From: Pseudomonas congelans | GTDB lineage: Bacteria > Pseudomonadota > Gammaproteobacteria > Pseudomonadales > Pseudomonadaceae | Direction: 5' to 3' | NCBI RefSeq assembly: GCF_900103225.1 | Contig: NZ_FNJH01000001.1 | Span: 62,001 to 126,000 of the forward strand | DNA: 64,000 nt | In this document: positions 51,172 through 59,546 of the stretch, piece after piece | How the letters are laid out: each line of letters starts with the position of its first letter | Position numbering within the stretch: the stretch's first letter is position 1 | The notes under the pieces: model-generated | Seen by the model: only the letters and a program-made list of their open reading frames with translations | What the model was told of the DNA's origin: nothing | The model's database searches: none | Translations under genes and position numbers: made by a program

Positions 51172-51615
51172 ATGAGTGTTACCTTCCTTGGCCCGTTGTC
51201 GGCAGGGGGCATTAAGCTTCCGTTCATATCGCTGTCGTCCGTGGGCTCCAGATCGCCAGTGGTCGAGAAGCATGTTTCCATTGCCGAGCTTTGCGAGGTC
51301 CGGGAGCCGCACGCCTACCTGGCCAGGATCGAAGACCAAGGTATGCAAGGGGGCGGCATGTGCAGCGGGGACATGCTAGTGGTCGACCGCAGCCAGTACG
51401 CCGAGCACGGTGACATCGTCGTTGCCTCGCTCAATGCACGGCAGATCTGCCGGCGTTTGCACATGCGTGGCGACGTGGTGATTCTGGAGTCGCAAAACCC
51501 GGATTACCCGCCACTGCATGTCACCGACAACGATGACCTGATCATCCTGGGTGTGGTGACCTACAGCCTGAAAAACCTGCTGGAGGGCCGCGCTGCATCA
51601 TCGGCTCATCGATGA
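51172..51615 (+). CDS. SOS-controlled UmuD/RulA-like protein without catalytic dyad
   Basis: A 147-residue S24/LexA-like beta protein that aligns along its length with UmuD. Y49-LARIEDQGMQGGGM stands where UmuD has YFVKASGDSMIDGGI, so the nucleophile Ser60 is Gly57. NARQICRRLHMRG stands for DGEFTVKKLQLRP, so the general base Lys97 is Arg94. The cleavage site Cys24-Gly25 reads Val24-Gly25. It should therefore be unable to cleave itself. No umuC/rulB follows. A perfect LexA box upstream indicates DNA-damage induction. It may bind Pol V or UmuD partners, but that is inference. Confidence 0.82.
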   Translation: MSVTFLGPLSAGGIKLPFISLSSVGSRSPVVEKHVSIAELCEVREPHAYLARIEDQGMQGGGMCSGDMLVVDRSQYAEHGDIVVASLNARQICRRLHMRGDVVILESQNPDYPPLHVTDNDDLIILGVVTYSLKNLLEGRAASSAHR

Positions 51616-51693
51616 ACAGCCGCATGTCCTTGCATTGCACGCCGCTGCGTGATCTGCTTCCCACTCTATGGCTTTTAGCGGAATACCGAGCGC

Positions 51694-51933
51694 ATGCAAG
51701 AACGACTTGACCAGTTACGGCTCCCCAAGCCTGTACAGGGAGAAATCAGTGACCTGGTAAGGGCGCTCGACGCAACCAGCACCCGCGTCGACGTGGAAGC
51801 CGAAGCGGCGTTGCAGATCGAATATATTCATGGTCTGGAGACCAGCAGAAAGCTGCGTCCAGCCGATGCCGAAGCGCTTTACATCATATTCGACGACGCA
51901 GTTCAGGCTCGTTTACAGGCACTTGCCGATTAG
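51694..51933 (+). CDS. Small hypothetical helical protein
   Basis: A 79-residue acidic, helical protein (MQERLDQLRLPKPVQGEISDLVRALDATSTRVDVEAEAALQ...). No signal peptide or known motif. The gap of 78 bp to the SOS-controlled gene would allow co-transcription, but no ribosome binding site is strong. Function unknown. Confidence 0.55.
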   Translation: MQERLDQLRLPKPVQGEISDLVRALDATSTRVDVEAEAALQIEYIHGLETSRKLRPADAEALYIIFDDAVQARLQALAD

Positions 51934-52061
51934 ATTCGGTATCCCGTTATCGCCCTGCCTGCGTGAATTTCACTCCAGACGTTATCTGTCCGCTGGATAG
52001 GGACGGATGCATTGGCTTACCCTACGAATCCGCAATCTGCGGGGTTCATGTTCAGGTTTGA

Positions 52062-53195
52062 ATGGCAATGCGTTTATCAGGCTTCATCCTCGAGAACATC
52101 GAACCTATCGTGCGCGAGTGGACCGATTTCGCGCGCACCCTGTCCACCCTCGGCGAGCCTCTGGATACCACAGAGCTGAGAGATCATGTCGAGCAAATGC
52201 TGCGGGCTATCGCTACTGATCTGCAAACGGATCAATCGCTGCAGCAGCAGGTCGACAAATCGCAAGGCCACGCCGTGTCGCATGAAGATACGGCGGCGAA
52301 AATCCACGCGATCACCCGATTGATGTCTGGCTTCACCATTGACCAGGTGGTCTCGGAGTTTCGGGCATTACGGGCAAGTGTGATCAAGCAGTGGATGTCG
52401 CAAGAGGCGCTGGATACTCAGCAGCAGATCGAAGATATGATCCGCTTCAATGAAGCCATAGATCAGGCCCTCGCCGAGTCCATCACCAGCTACACAGGCG
52501 CGGTTCAGGCGTCACGCAATATCTTTCTGGGCATCCTCGGGCACGACTTGCGCACCCCGCTAAGCGCGATATTGCTGGGTGCCGACGTGCTGTTGCGCAC
52601 CCATGATCTGGGCGCGCGGCCCACCAAGGTCGCCTCGAGGATCTATTCCAGCGTGAAGCGCGCCAACCAGATCGTTGGCGACTTGCTCGACTTCACACGT
52701 TCGCAGATCGGTCCTGGCATCCCGCTGAAAAAGACCGAAGTAGATATGCAACCCATCTGTGCCCGCATCGTTGAAGAGTCGAGTACGGTCCACCCGGAAG
52801 CAGACATTCGCCTGACCTCAGATGATCCGGTAATTGGCAACTTTGATGGCGATCGCCTCGAACAGGTCTTCTCGAACCTCATCGGCAATGCCATCCAGCA
52901 TGGCAATAGCTGCGATCCCGTCGAAGTGACGCTGGCGGTCTCGGAGAGCGAGCTCCGCTTTACCGTCCACAACACCGGCAGCCCGATTCCCGAAGACGTA
53001 CTCCCGTTCATCTTCAACCCGATGGACCGCTACTCACCCGAAAAGATGACCGACAACGGACCTTATTCAAGCCTGGGGCTGGGTCTGTTCATCGTCGACA
53101 GGATTGTCGATGCGCACGGCGGGCGTATCGAGGTGACGTCGAAAGTGGAGCTGGGGACTACGTTTGCGGTGATTATTCCGTTGAGTGCGGAGTGA
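52062..53195 (+). CDS. RsbRD-type sensor histidine kinase
   Basis: A 377-residue soluble kinase without membrane segments. The N-terminal 140 residues are helical, with the RsbRD/globin-sensor-like pattern (ENIEPIVREWTDFARTL...). Then the HisKA domain has FLGILGHDLRTPLSAILLGAD (phospho-His), followed by the HATPase with NLIGNAIQHG (N box), GSPIPEDVLPFIFNPM and SSLGLGLFIVDRIVDAHGG (G boxes). The response regulator is not adjacent, so this is an orphan kinase. Signal unknown. The ATG at 52062 is used; an ATG two codons on is possible. Confidence 0.85.
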   Translation: MAMRLSGFILENIEPIVREWTDFARTLSTLGEPLDTTELRDHVEQMLRAIATDLQTDQSLQQQVDKSQGHAVSHEDTAAKIHAITRLMSGFTIDQVVSEFRALRASVIKQWMSQEALDTQQQIEDMIRFNEAIDQALAESITSYTGAVQASRNIFLGILGHDLRTPLSAILLGADVLLRTHDLGARPTKVASRIYSSVKRANQIVGDLLDFTRSQIGPGIPLKKTEVDMQPICARIVEESSTVHPEADIRLTSDDPVIGNFDGDRLEQVFSNLIGNAIQHGNSCDPVEVTLAVSESELRFTVHNTGSPIPEDVLPFIFNPMDRYSPEKMTDNGPYSSLGLGLFIVDRIVDAHGGRIEVTSKVELGTTFAVIIPLSAE

Positions 53196-53277
53196 GGTTA
53201 CTTAGCGGCGATAGAAACGGGATTTCGGTCTCTATCGGATACTTACATGTATGCGCCGTGCACACACTCGATCCTGG

Positions 53278-54093
53278 CTAACGCATCACGTCATCGAGCT
53301 GATTCAGACTCAGCCCCGATTGTAGAAAATCCAGTCCCGCTGGTTCTTCCAGTCCAAGTAAAACAGTTGAAATCTGCCGGTAGGCGTTACGAAACAGTGA
53401 GCTGCCCAGGCTGATCCGGCGAACGCCGATTGCCCTGAGTCTGTCAATCGTCATACCGAAAACAGGCAGGACGTTGAGAGGTTTGCTGAGCGCTCTCTGA
53501 ATCGCCTCAAGGTCCTCGATCGATTTCACGCCGGGTGCGAACAGACAATCTGCTCCTGCTTCTTCAAACGCGACCAGCCGTTTAATAACCTCGGTCAACG
53601 AATACTCGTGCGCTCCAAGCAGATAGTCTGTCCTGGCGGTGACGATGAAGTCGGCATTGAGCGCATGGACGGCCTCACTGGCAGCACGCACCCGATCGCA
53701 CGCTTCTTCGATGGAGAAATACAGAGGGGTGTTCGGGTCATGATAGTCGGATATATCCTCAATGGAGGCACCGGCGCAGCCTATGGCCAAGGTTCTTCTG
53801 AAATGCTCCTCAACCTTCACCAGCGTTTTCGCCAGACCATTCTCCAGATCTGCCGTCACGGGTATGTCCACCGCCCGAACGATGCGATCAATCGCCGCAA
53901 AGCGATCTTCATTGTCCATCGTGGGAGACGAATCTCGGTAGCCCTGTGCATAGGCAATCCCCGCGCTGGTGGTGCCGAGGCTGGCATAACCCAACTGCTG
54001 AATGAGGCGCGCGCTTCCCTCACACCATGCATTGGGCATGACGAATAACTCATCGCGTTCATGTAACTTTCTGAATACCTGGCTGGTGCTCAT
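53278..54093 (-). CDS. Isocitrate lyase/PEP mutase family protein
   Basis: A 271-residue TIM-barrel protein of the PEP mutase branch: FVMPNAWCEGSARLIQQLGYASLGTTSAGIAYAQG, VTADLENGLA (metal-binding Asp/Glu), GASIEDISDYHDP and FIVTARTDYLLG. The isocitrate lyase KKCGH loop is absent, so carboxyphosphonoenolpyruvate mutase, oxaloacetate decarboxylase or 2-methylisocitrate-lyase-like C-C lyase activity is possible. The ATG at 54093, with GGGAGGCGCC before it on the minus strand, is preferred to the start at 54114. It stands alone. Confidence 0.8.
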   Translation of the reverse strand: MSTSQVFRKLHERDELFVMPNAWCEGSARLIQQLGYASLGTTSAGIAYAQGYRDSSPTMDNEDRFAAIDRIVRAVDIPVTADLENGLAKTLVKVEEHFRRTLAIGCAGASIEDISDYHDPNTPLYFSIEEACDRVRAASEAVHALNADFIVTARTDYLLGAHEYSLTEVIKRLVAFEEAGADCLFAPGVKSIEDLEAIQRALSKPLNVLPVFGMTIDRLRAIGVRRISLGSSLFRNAYRQISTVLLGLEEPAGLDFLQSGLSLNQLDDVMR

Positions 54094-54517
54094 GGCGCCT
54101 CCCTGAAAGGGCAAGCATAGTCCTCTTTATAAATAGCAGAATTAAAAACAAGTGAAGGGCTTGCCATCTGGCAATGTCGTACTTGCGATGTAAACGCTTG
54201 GCAAGCCTCTGGAAATTAACGAGCGTAATTGCCATGACGATCAGATGCTCCGTGGCATTGCCAAGGACTTGAACACTGCTCAGTCATACCAGGCGTAGGT
54301 CCAACTCTCGAAAGCCTGCCTTTCCTGTTAAACTGCCCGCCATTCCAAACAACTCGTATCTGCACCGTGAAGCCGGTGGTTTCACCTCTGCGTTTACGTG
54401 CTGTCACCATGCCCGTTTCGAATAGCTACATTTACAGATCATTTGCTACATCGTGGCAATCGCTTGCTCAAAACGAACAAGCCGGGCTAAAAACAGCTGC
54501 ACTCAAGATTAATAAAC
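54094..54517. other. Intergenic region upstream of dusA
   Basis: No gene is supported; a 64-codon minus-strand frame at 54216-54410 has no recognisable features. The stretch is AT-rich for this genome. dusA 5' ends are known integration sites for mobile elements in pseudomonads, but I see no integrase or repeat here. Confidence 0.4.
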
Positions 54518-55537
54518 ATGACACCTGAAAGCCTAGAAACCCCCGTAAATATTGGCCAACCAGCCCCAGCGCTATCCCGCCGCTTCTCCGTTGCGCCGAT
54601 GATGGACTGGACCGACCACCATTGCCGCTACTTCATGCGCAAGCTTTCAAAGCATGCCTTGCTCTACACCGAGATGGTCACCACCGGCGCCTTGCTGCAT
54701 GGCGACCGTGAGCGGTTCCTGCGGCATGATGAGACCGAGCATCCGCTGGCATTGCAGCTGGGTGGCAGCACGGCGGCGGATCTGGCGGCGTGTTCGCGTC
54801 TGGCGGAAGAGGCGGGGTATGACGAGGTCAACCTGAACGTCGGTTGCCCGAGTGACCGGGTGCAGAACAACATGATCGGCGCGTGCCTGATGGCGCATCC
54901 TGAGCTGGTGGCGGATTGCGTGAAGGCGATGCGCGATGCGGTCGGTATTCCGGTCACGGTCAAGCATCGGATCGGTATCAATGGTCGTGACAGTTATGCC
55001 GAGTTGTGTGATTTCGTCGGCAAGGTTCAGGAGGCGGGTTGCCAGAGTTTCACGGTTCACGCGCGTATCGCGATTCTCGAAGGGCTTTCTCCCAAGGAAA
55101 ACCGCGATATTCCGCCATTGCGGTATGACGTGGTCGCGCAGTTGAAGTCTGACTTTCCTGACCTGGAGATTGTGCTCAACGGCGGCATCAAGACGCTGGA
55201 GCAGTGCAGTGAGCATTTGCAGGCGTTCGATGGTGTGATGCTGGGGCGTGAGGCTTATCACAATCCGTATTTGCTGGCGCATGTAGACCAGCAGTTGTTC
55301 GGCAGCACTGCGCCCGTCATAAGCCGTTATGACTCGCTGGAGTCGATGCGGCCCTACATTGCGGCGCACATAGCCAGCGGCGGCAACATGCATCACGTGA
55401 CCCGGCATATGCTTGGTCTCGGCCTGGGTTTCCCTGGCGCGCGGCGCTTCCGTCAATTACTGTCGGTCGACATACACAAGGCCGGAAACCCCATGCTGTT
55501 GCTGGATCAGGCAGCGGCGTTTCTTCAGGGGCATTGA
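54518..55537 (+). CDS. dusA: tRNA-dihydrouridine(20/20a) synthase DusA
   Basis: A 339-residue FMN-dependent TIM barrel. RRFSVAPMMDWTDHHCRYFMRKLS opens the domain, LNVGCPSDRVQNNMIGACLM carries the catalytic Cys and the DusA-type insert, VKHRIGIN binds FMN, and VHARIAILEGLSPKENRDIPPL and LNGGIKTLEQ are characteristic. It reduces U20/U20a in tRNA D loops. The ATG at 54518 gives the usual length. Confidence 0.95.
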   Translation: MTPESLETPVNIGQPAPALSRRFSVAPMMDWTDHHCRYFMRKLSKHALLYTEMVTTGALLHGDRERFLRHDETEHPLALQLGGSTAADLAACSRLAEEAGYDEVNLNVGCPSDRVQNNMIGACLMAHPELVADCVKAMRDAVGIPVTVKHRIGINGRDSYAELCDFVGKVQEAGCQSFTVHARIAILEGLSPKENRDIPPLRYDVVAQLKSDFPDLEIVLNGGIKTLEQCSEHLQAFDGVMLGREAYHNPYLLAHVDQQLFGSTAPVISRYDSLESMRPYIAAHIASGGNMHHVTRHMLGLGLGFPGARRFRQLLSVDIHKAGNPMLLLDQAAAFLQGH

Positions 55538-55648
55538 TCGCATGTGCGGTGCGTTGATCTGAGCTGAATCAAAGGAACCGCTTATTCCAGTAGCGGCGTT
55601 GTCGGGCTGCGGTTATGTTGAGCGCATAACCCAACAAGGAAAACGCCC

Positions 55649-56080
55649 ATGCACAAAGTTCTGGTTCCTTTCGACGGCTCCGAGCACGCCATGCGTGCCC
55701 TGGGTTATGTCATTGAGCTGTCTGGCGACCTCAACAAGCCGCTTGAAGTGCATGTGCTGAACGTGCAGGCCAGCCCCATCGATTACAGCCTTTATCTGGC
55801 TCCCGACATGATTGATGGCGTCAAGGCCGGCCTGACCAATGAAGGCAAGCGGGTGCTGGATGATGCGGTTGCGTTGTTGACTGCTGCCGGTGTGCCGTTT
55901 CAGGCCCATGTCGATCTGGGCAACGTCGCCGAACAGGTCGAGGCCGAAGTTCAGCGACTCGGCTGCGACGCGGTGGTCATGGGCACCCGCGGGCTTGGCA
56001 ACTTTGGCGGCCTGCTGCTGGGCTCCGTGGCCACGCGGGTGATCCACGAAGCATCGGTGCCGGTGACGCTGATCAAATAA
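55649..56080 (+). CDS. Universal stress protein (UspA family)
   Basis: A 143-residue single UspA domain: HKVLVPFDGSEHAMRALGYVIEL at the start and the ATP-binding motif VVMGTRGLGNFGGLLLGSVATRVIHEASVPV (G2XG9XGS) at the end, so it is the ATP-binding type. AACAAGGAAAACGCCC precedes the ATG. It is convergent with the phosphorelay operon with no gap. Confidence 0.9.
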   Translation: MHKVLVPFDGSEHAMRALGYVIELSGDLNKPLEVHVLNVQASPIDYSLYLAPDMIDGVKAGLTNEGKRVLDDAVALLTAAGVPFQAHVDLGNVAEQVEAEVQRLGCDAVVMGTRGLGNFGGLLLGSVATRVIHEASVPVTLIK

Positions 56081-56545
56081 TCACTGCTGCGCCAGCGTTC
56101 GCGGCTGGCGCAGCAGTTCGATATGTTCCGCAGGCACCAGCTCGCGCAGCGATTTATACAGCGCGCGGGTCTCCAGCAGGTTCCAGATGCGCAGCATGGT
56201 TTCCAGGGCATCCAGCGGCTTGCTGATGAAATCCCGTGCACCCAGTGCCAGCGCGCGCAGGCGGGTATCGCGCGTCGCGTCGGCGGTCAGCACCATGATC
56301 GGCAGGTAGTCATTAGCCGGTATGCGCCGGTTGAGCTGCTCCAGCACCGCGAAGCCATCGAATTCGGGCATGTGCAGATCAAGCACAACGAGGTCGGGCT
56401 CGAAGCTGTTGAACAGGTCCAGCGTGCGCAACGGCTCGGTGCTGCTCAGGACATTGGTCAGTCCCTCGCGGGCAAGCAGTTGCTCCATCAGATCAAGGTT
56501 GGGCCGCTGGTCATCAATGATCAGAATGCGAAAGTCGCCGGTCAT
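56081..56545 (-). CDS. Single-domain response regulator
   Basis: A 154-residue receiver: LIIDDQRPNLDLMEQLL, phospho-acceptor Asp in LVVLDLHMPEFDGF, Thr in MVLTADAT and Lys in DFISKPLDALE. The tail (ETMLRIWNLLETRALYKSLRELVPAEH) is like the linker that in RpfG-type regulators leads to an HD-GYP domain, but the protein ends there. No output domain exists, so it may act by protein contact or phosphotransfer. It overlaps the hybrid kinase by ATGA. Last of four genes. Confidence 0.85.
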   Translation of the reverse strand: MTGDFRILIIDDQRPNLDLMEQLLAREGLTNVLSSTEPLRTLDLFNSFEPDLVVLDLHMPEFDGFAVLEQLNRRIPANDYLPIMVLTADATRDTRLRALALGARDFISKPLDALETMLRIWNLLETRALYKSLRELVPAEHIELLRQPRTLAQQ

Positions 56546-58881
56546 GTGGGCTCCGGTAAATACTGGTCCAGGAGGGCAAGAAACACCGGCACCTGGATGG
56601 GTTTGATCACAATGGCCGTGGCTCCGGCCTGTTTCAGTTCGCGATGGGCTTTGTCACTGGTGTCGGCAGTGATCATCAACACGGGCGTCTGGGCGGTAGC
56701 CGGCAGGCCTCGCAGACGTTGCAGCACATCGAGCCCCTTGATGTCCGGCAGGCTGAGGTCGAGAAGAATCAGCTGTGGCGCATGCTGGCGTGCCAGGTCC
56801 AGCCCCAGCTGGCCCTGCATGCTCGACAGCAACTGGATACCAGGTCTGCGTTGCAGCAGCGTTTCGATCAAGGCCATGCTCGACAGGTTGTCTTCGATGC
56901 ACAGCAGCTTGCCATGATAGGTCGGGCGGGCAGGGGAGCGGGCATCAGGCGTTATCTCGAAGGGGGTGTCAGCTTGACGGGGCACTGCAGCGGCAGGCGG
57001 CTGCACCCGTACAAGCGGCAGCGCCAGTATGAACCGGCAGCCCTCGTCAGGCGTGTTCTGTACGGACAGCGTGCCGTGCATCATCTCCAGCATGCTTTTG
57101 CTCAGCGCCAGTCCCAGCCCGGTCCCTTCGACGCTCGGGTTGGCGTCCAGGCGTTCGAACGGTTTGAACAGCTGGCCGATACGCTCCGGCGCAATTCCGT
57201 AACCGGTGTCCACTACGCTGACCGTGACCTGCTCGGCAGTCTGCTCGATTTCAATCCGTACCTGGCCAGCGGGCCGGTTGTATTTGATCGCGTTGGACAG
57301 CAGGTTCAGCAACACCTGAATCAGGCGCTGACGATCAGCGACCACGCCGATCTCGTCAGGCAGGTTCGGCAAGGGCTGCAATTCGATATTGGCGTCGGCA
57401 GCCATCGGCGAGACCAGCACCAGGGCTTCCTCAAGAACGCTCGACAGGGAGACGGGTTCGAGGACCAGGGAAACATGCCCGGCTTCGATTCTGGCGATGT
57501 CGAGCACTTCATTGATCAGTTTCAGCAGATGCTGGCCCGCCCGCAGAATATGACCGATTTGCGGGCGCTGGCTGGCGGGGGAATCCATGTCCAGCAACTG
57601 GGCAAAGCCCAGAATTGAGTTCAGCGGTGTGCGCAGTTCATGGCTCATGCGCGACAGGAATTCACTTTTGGCCCGGCTGGCGCGTTCGGCTTCCTCGCGC
57701 GCAGTCCCCAGGGCAATTTCGGCAACGCGACGATCACTGATGTCACGGGTAATCTTGGAAAAACCGCGCAGCTCGTCATGGCTGTCGTACTGCGCGGTGA
57801 TCACCACACTGGCCCAAAAACGGCTGCCATCCTTGCGTTGGCGCCAGCCTTCTTCGGTATAGCGGCCGTTGACGGTCGCCTCGTGTAGCGCCATGTCGGG
57901 GTGTTGCGGACACTCCTGTTGCAGATAGAACACAGAAAAGTGCTGACCGATGATCTCCTGTTCCGTGTACCCCTTGATACGCTCGGCCCCTGCGTTCCAG
58001 GTGGTGATGTAGCCGTTGCGGTCCAGGGCGAAGATGCCGTAGTCCTTGACGCCTTCAATTATCAGCCGCAAACGCTCTTCGTTGTCGCGCAGTGCGCGTT
58101 CGCGTTCGACGAGCAGCTGACCGGCTTCGACCAGTCGGGTGCCGAGCTGGCCGATTTCGTCCTTTTCAGGCGGCTGGGGCAGCAGCGGATGCCCGAGCGC
58201 CAGACGCTGGGCGTTGCGTTGCACCTGATGCACCCTGGCGACGATGCCCTTGGACAGCATCAGCACGGCAAGAATGGCACCGAAGATTCCGCACGCCGCT
58301 GCCAGCAGGGTCGACAGCAACAGGCGCTCGCGGGTGGCTGCGGCAGCCTCGGTACGTTCGGCGAGCAGTGCGTCTTCACGCTCGCGCATGATGCCGATGC
58401 GTTCGCGCAACTGGTCGAGCACGTACTTGTTTTCGATCAGGATGCGGGCGACGGTTTCCTGATCTTCCCTGTTCATCGAACGCAGTTTTTCCAGGCCGTC
58501 GACCTTGGTGTTGATCAGCGGCTCGATGGCTTTCAGGTGCTCGCGCATCTGCTCGTCACGCACATTGGTGTTGAGCCGGGTCAACGCCGCCTCGATCAGC
58601 GGTTGCGCGTTGAGATAGCCGGGCAGGAAGTCTTCCTGGTGGGTCAGCAGATAGCCACGTACGCTGGCCGCGCCTTCTGCAATCTGGGTGTGAAGGGTCT
58701 GGATATCGCCTTGCACGAGCAGCACACGCCGTACGTCTTCCTCTGCCCGAGCGGTCTGGCGCTCGGCGATATAGATCAGCACCAGCGAGAACATGAGAAT
58801 CGCCAGTGGCAGCGAAATAGCCACCAGCGCCTTGCCGCGTAGCGGAAGGTCTTCCCAGCGACTGCTGGCGTGTGCGGTCAT
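56542..58881 (-). CDS. Hybrid sensor histidine kinase (CHASE3-HAMP-PAS-HisKA-HATPase-REC)
   Basis: A 779-residue membrane kinase. Two helices (about residues 16-36 and 185-210) flank a CHASE3 domain; HAMP (VHQVQRNAQRLALGHPL) and a coil follow, then PAS (DYGIFALDRNGYITTWNAGAERIKGY) with PAC, HisKA (FLSRMSHELRTPLNSILGFAQLL), HATPase (NLLSNAIKYN, GTGLGLALSKSMLEMM) and a C-terminal receiver (LILLDLSLPDIKGLDVL, ITADTSD, IVIKPIQ). All key residues are present. It overlaps both neighbours by four bases, so it is tightly co-translated. Confidence 0.92.
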   Translation of the reverse strand: MTAHASSRWEDLPLRGKALVAISLPLAILMFSLVLIYIAERQTARAEEDVRRVLLVQGDIQTLHTQIAEGAASVRGYLLTHQEDFLPGYLNAQPLIEAALTRLNTNVRDEQMREHLKAIEPLINTKVDGLEKLRSMNREDQETVARILIENKYVLDQLRERIGIMREREDALLAERTEAAAATRERLLLSTLLAAACGIFGAILAVLMLSKGIVARVHQVQRNAQRLALGHPLLPQPPEKDEIGQLGTRLVEAGQLLVERERALRDNEERLRLIIEGVKDYGIFALDRNGYITTWNAGAERIKGYTEQEIIGQHFSVFYLQQECPQHPDMALHEATVNGRYTEEGWRQRKDGSRFWASVVITAQYDSHDELRGFSKITRDISDRRVAEIALGTAREEAERASRAKSEFLSRMSHELRTPLNSILGFAQLLDMDSPASQRPQIGHILRAGQHLLKLINEVLDIARIEAGHVSLVLEPVSLSSVLEEALVLVSPMAADANIELQPLPNLPDEIGVVADRQRLIQVLLNLLSNAIKYNRPAGQVRIEIEQTAEQVTVSVVDTGYGIAPERIGQLFKPFERLDANPSVEGTGLGLALSKSMLEMMHGTLSVQNTPDEGCRFILALPLVRVQPPAAAVPRQADTPFEITPDARSPARPTYHGKLLCIEDNLSSMALIETLLQRRPGIQLLSSMQGQLGLDLARQHAPQLILLDLSLPDIKGLDVLQRLRGLPATAQTPVLMITADTSDKAHRELKQAGATAIVIKPIQVPVFLALLDQYLPEPT

Positions 58882-59546
58882 TGCCAGTCGCTCGTCGATT
58901 GGCTCACCAGGCCCAGCGCCACACCGCGTACCGCGGCCTGCGTGCGGTCCGAGGCGCCGAGCTTGCCGATAACCTTCTCCACGTGGGCCTTGGCAGTGCC
59001 GGTGGTAATGCCAAGTTTTTCGCCTATTTCCCGATTGCTGAAGCCGCCCGCTACCAGCCCGAGTACCTGGCGTTCACGCGGGGTGAGGGTTTCCGGCAGG
59101 GCTGCGCCACTGGTGTTGCGTTCGGTCATGCGCCGCAGCAGGCGTGCGCTGACGGCGCTGTTCAGTGCTTCTTCACCGCGCGCCACGCGTTGCAGGCCGT
59201 CGATCACTTCGTCGCGGCTGGCATCCTTGAGCAGGTAGCCCACCGCACCGGCGCTGATGGCGGCTTCCAGGTGATCGGTGCTGTCGTCCATGGTGAAAAT
59301 CACCACTTTCAGATCCGGCATGCGCTGCTTGAGAATCCGTGCAGCGCCCAGCCCGTTGAGCACCGGCATACGAATGTCGAGGATAGCGATGTCCGGTTGC
59401 AGCTCCTGGCACAGATCGATGGCTTGCTGGCCGTCGGCTGCCTGACCGACCACTTCGAACTCCGGATGCCCCGCCAGCAGCGAGACGAACCCGGTACGCG
59501 TCACTTCATGATCGTCCGCCAAAACCAGTCGCACAGTGTCAGTCAT
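58878..59546 (-). CDS. NarL/FixJ-type response regulator
   Basis: A 222-residue regulator. The receiver has LADDHEVTRTGF, Asp in IAILDIRMPVLNG and Lys in GYLLKDASRDEV; the C-terminal LuxR-type helix-turn-helix has LTPRERQVLGLVAGGFSNREIGEKLGITTGTAKAHVEKVIGKLGA. It should bind DNA as a phosphorylated dimer. The adjacent GAF kinase (59543-60727) is its likely partner, with a four-base overlap. Confidence 0.92.
   Translation of the reverse strand: MTDTVRLVLADDHEVTRTGFVSLLAGHPEFEVVGQAADGQQAIDLCQELQPDIAILDIRMPVLNGLGAARILKQRMPDLKVVIFTMDDSTDHLEAAISAGAVGYLLKDASRDEVIDGLQRVARGEEALNSAVSARLLRRMTERNTSGAALPETLTPRERQVLGLVAGGFSNREIGEKLGITTGTAKAHVEKVIGKLGASDRTQAAVRGVALGLVSQSTSDWQ

Noticed and set aside
54216..54410. 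Small minus-strand gene or integrase remnant upstream of dusA
   Set aside because: No ribosome binding site, no motif, and no repeat of the dusA 5' end nearby.
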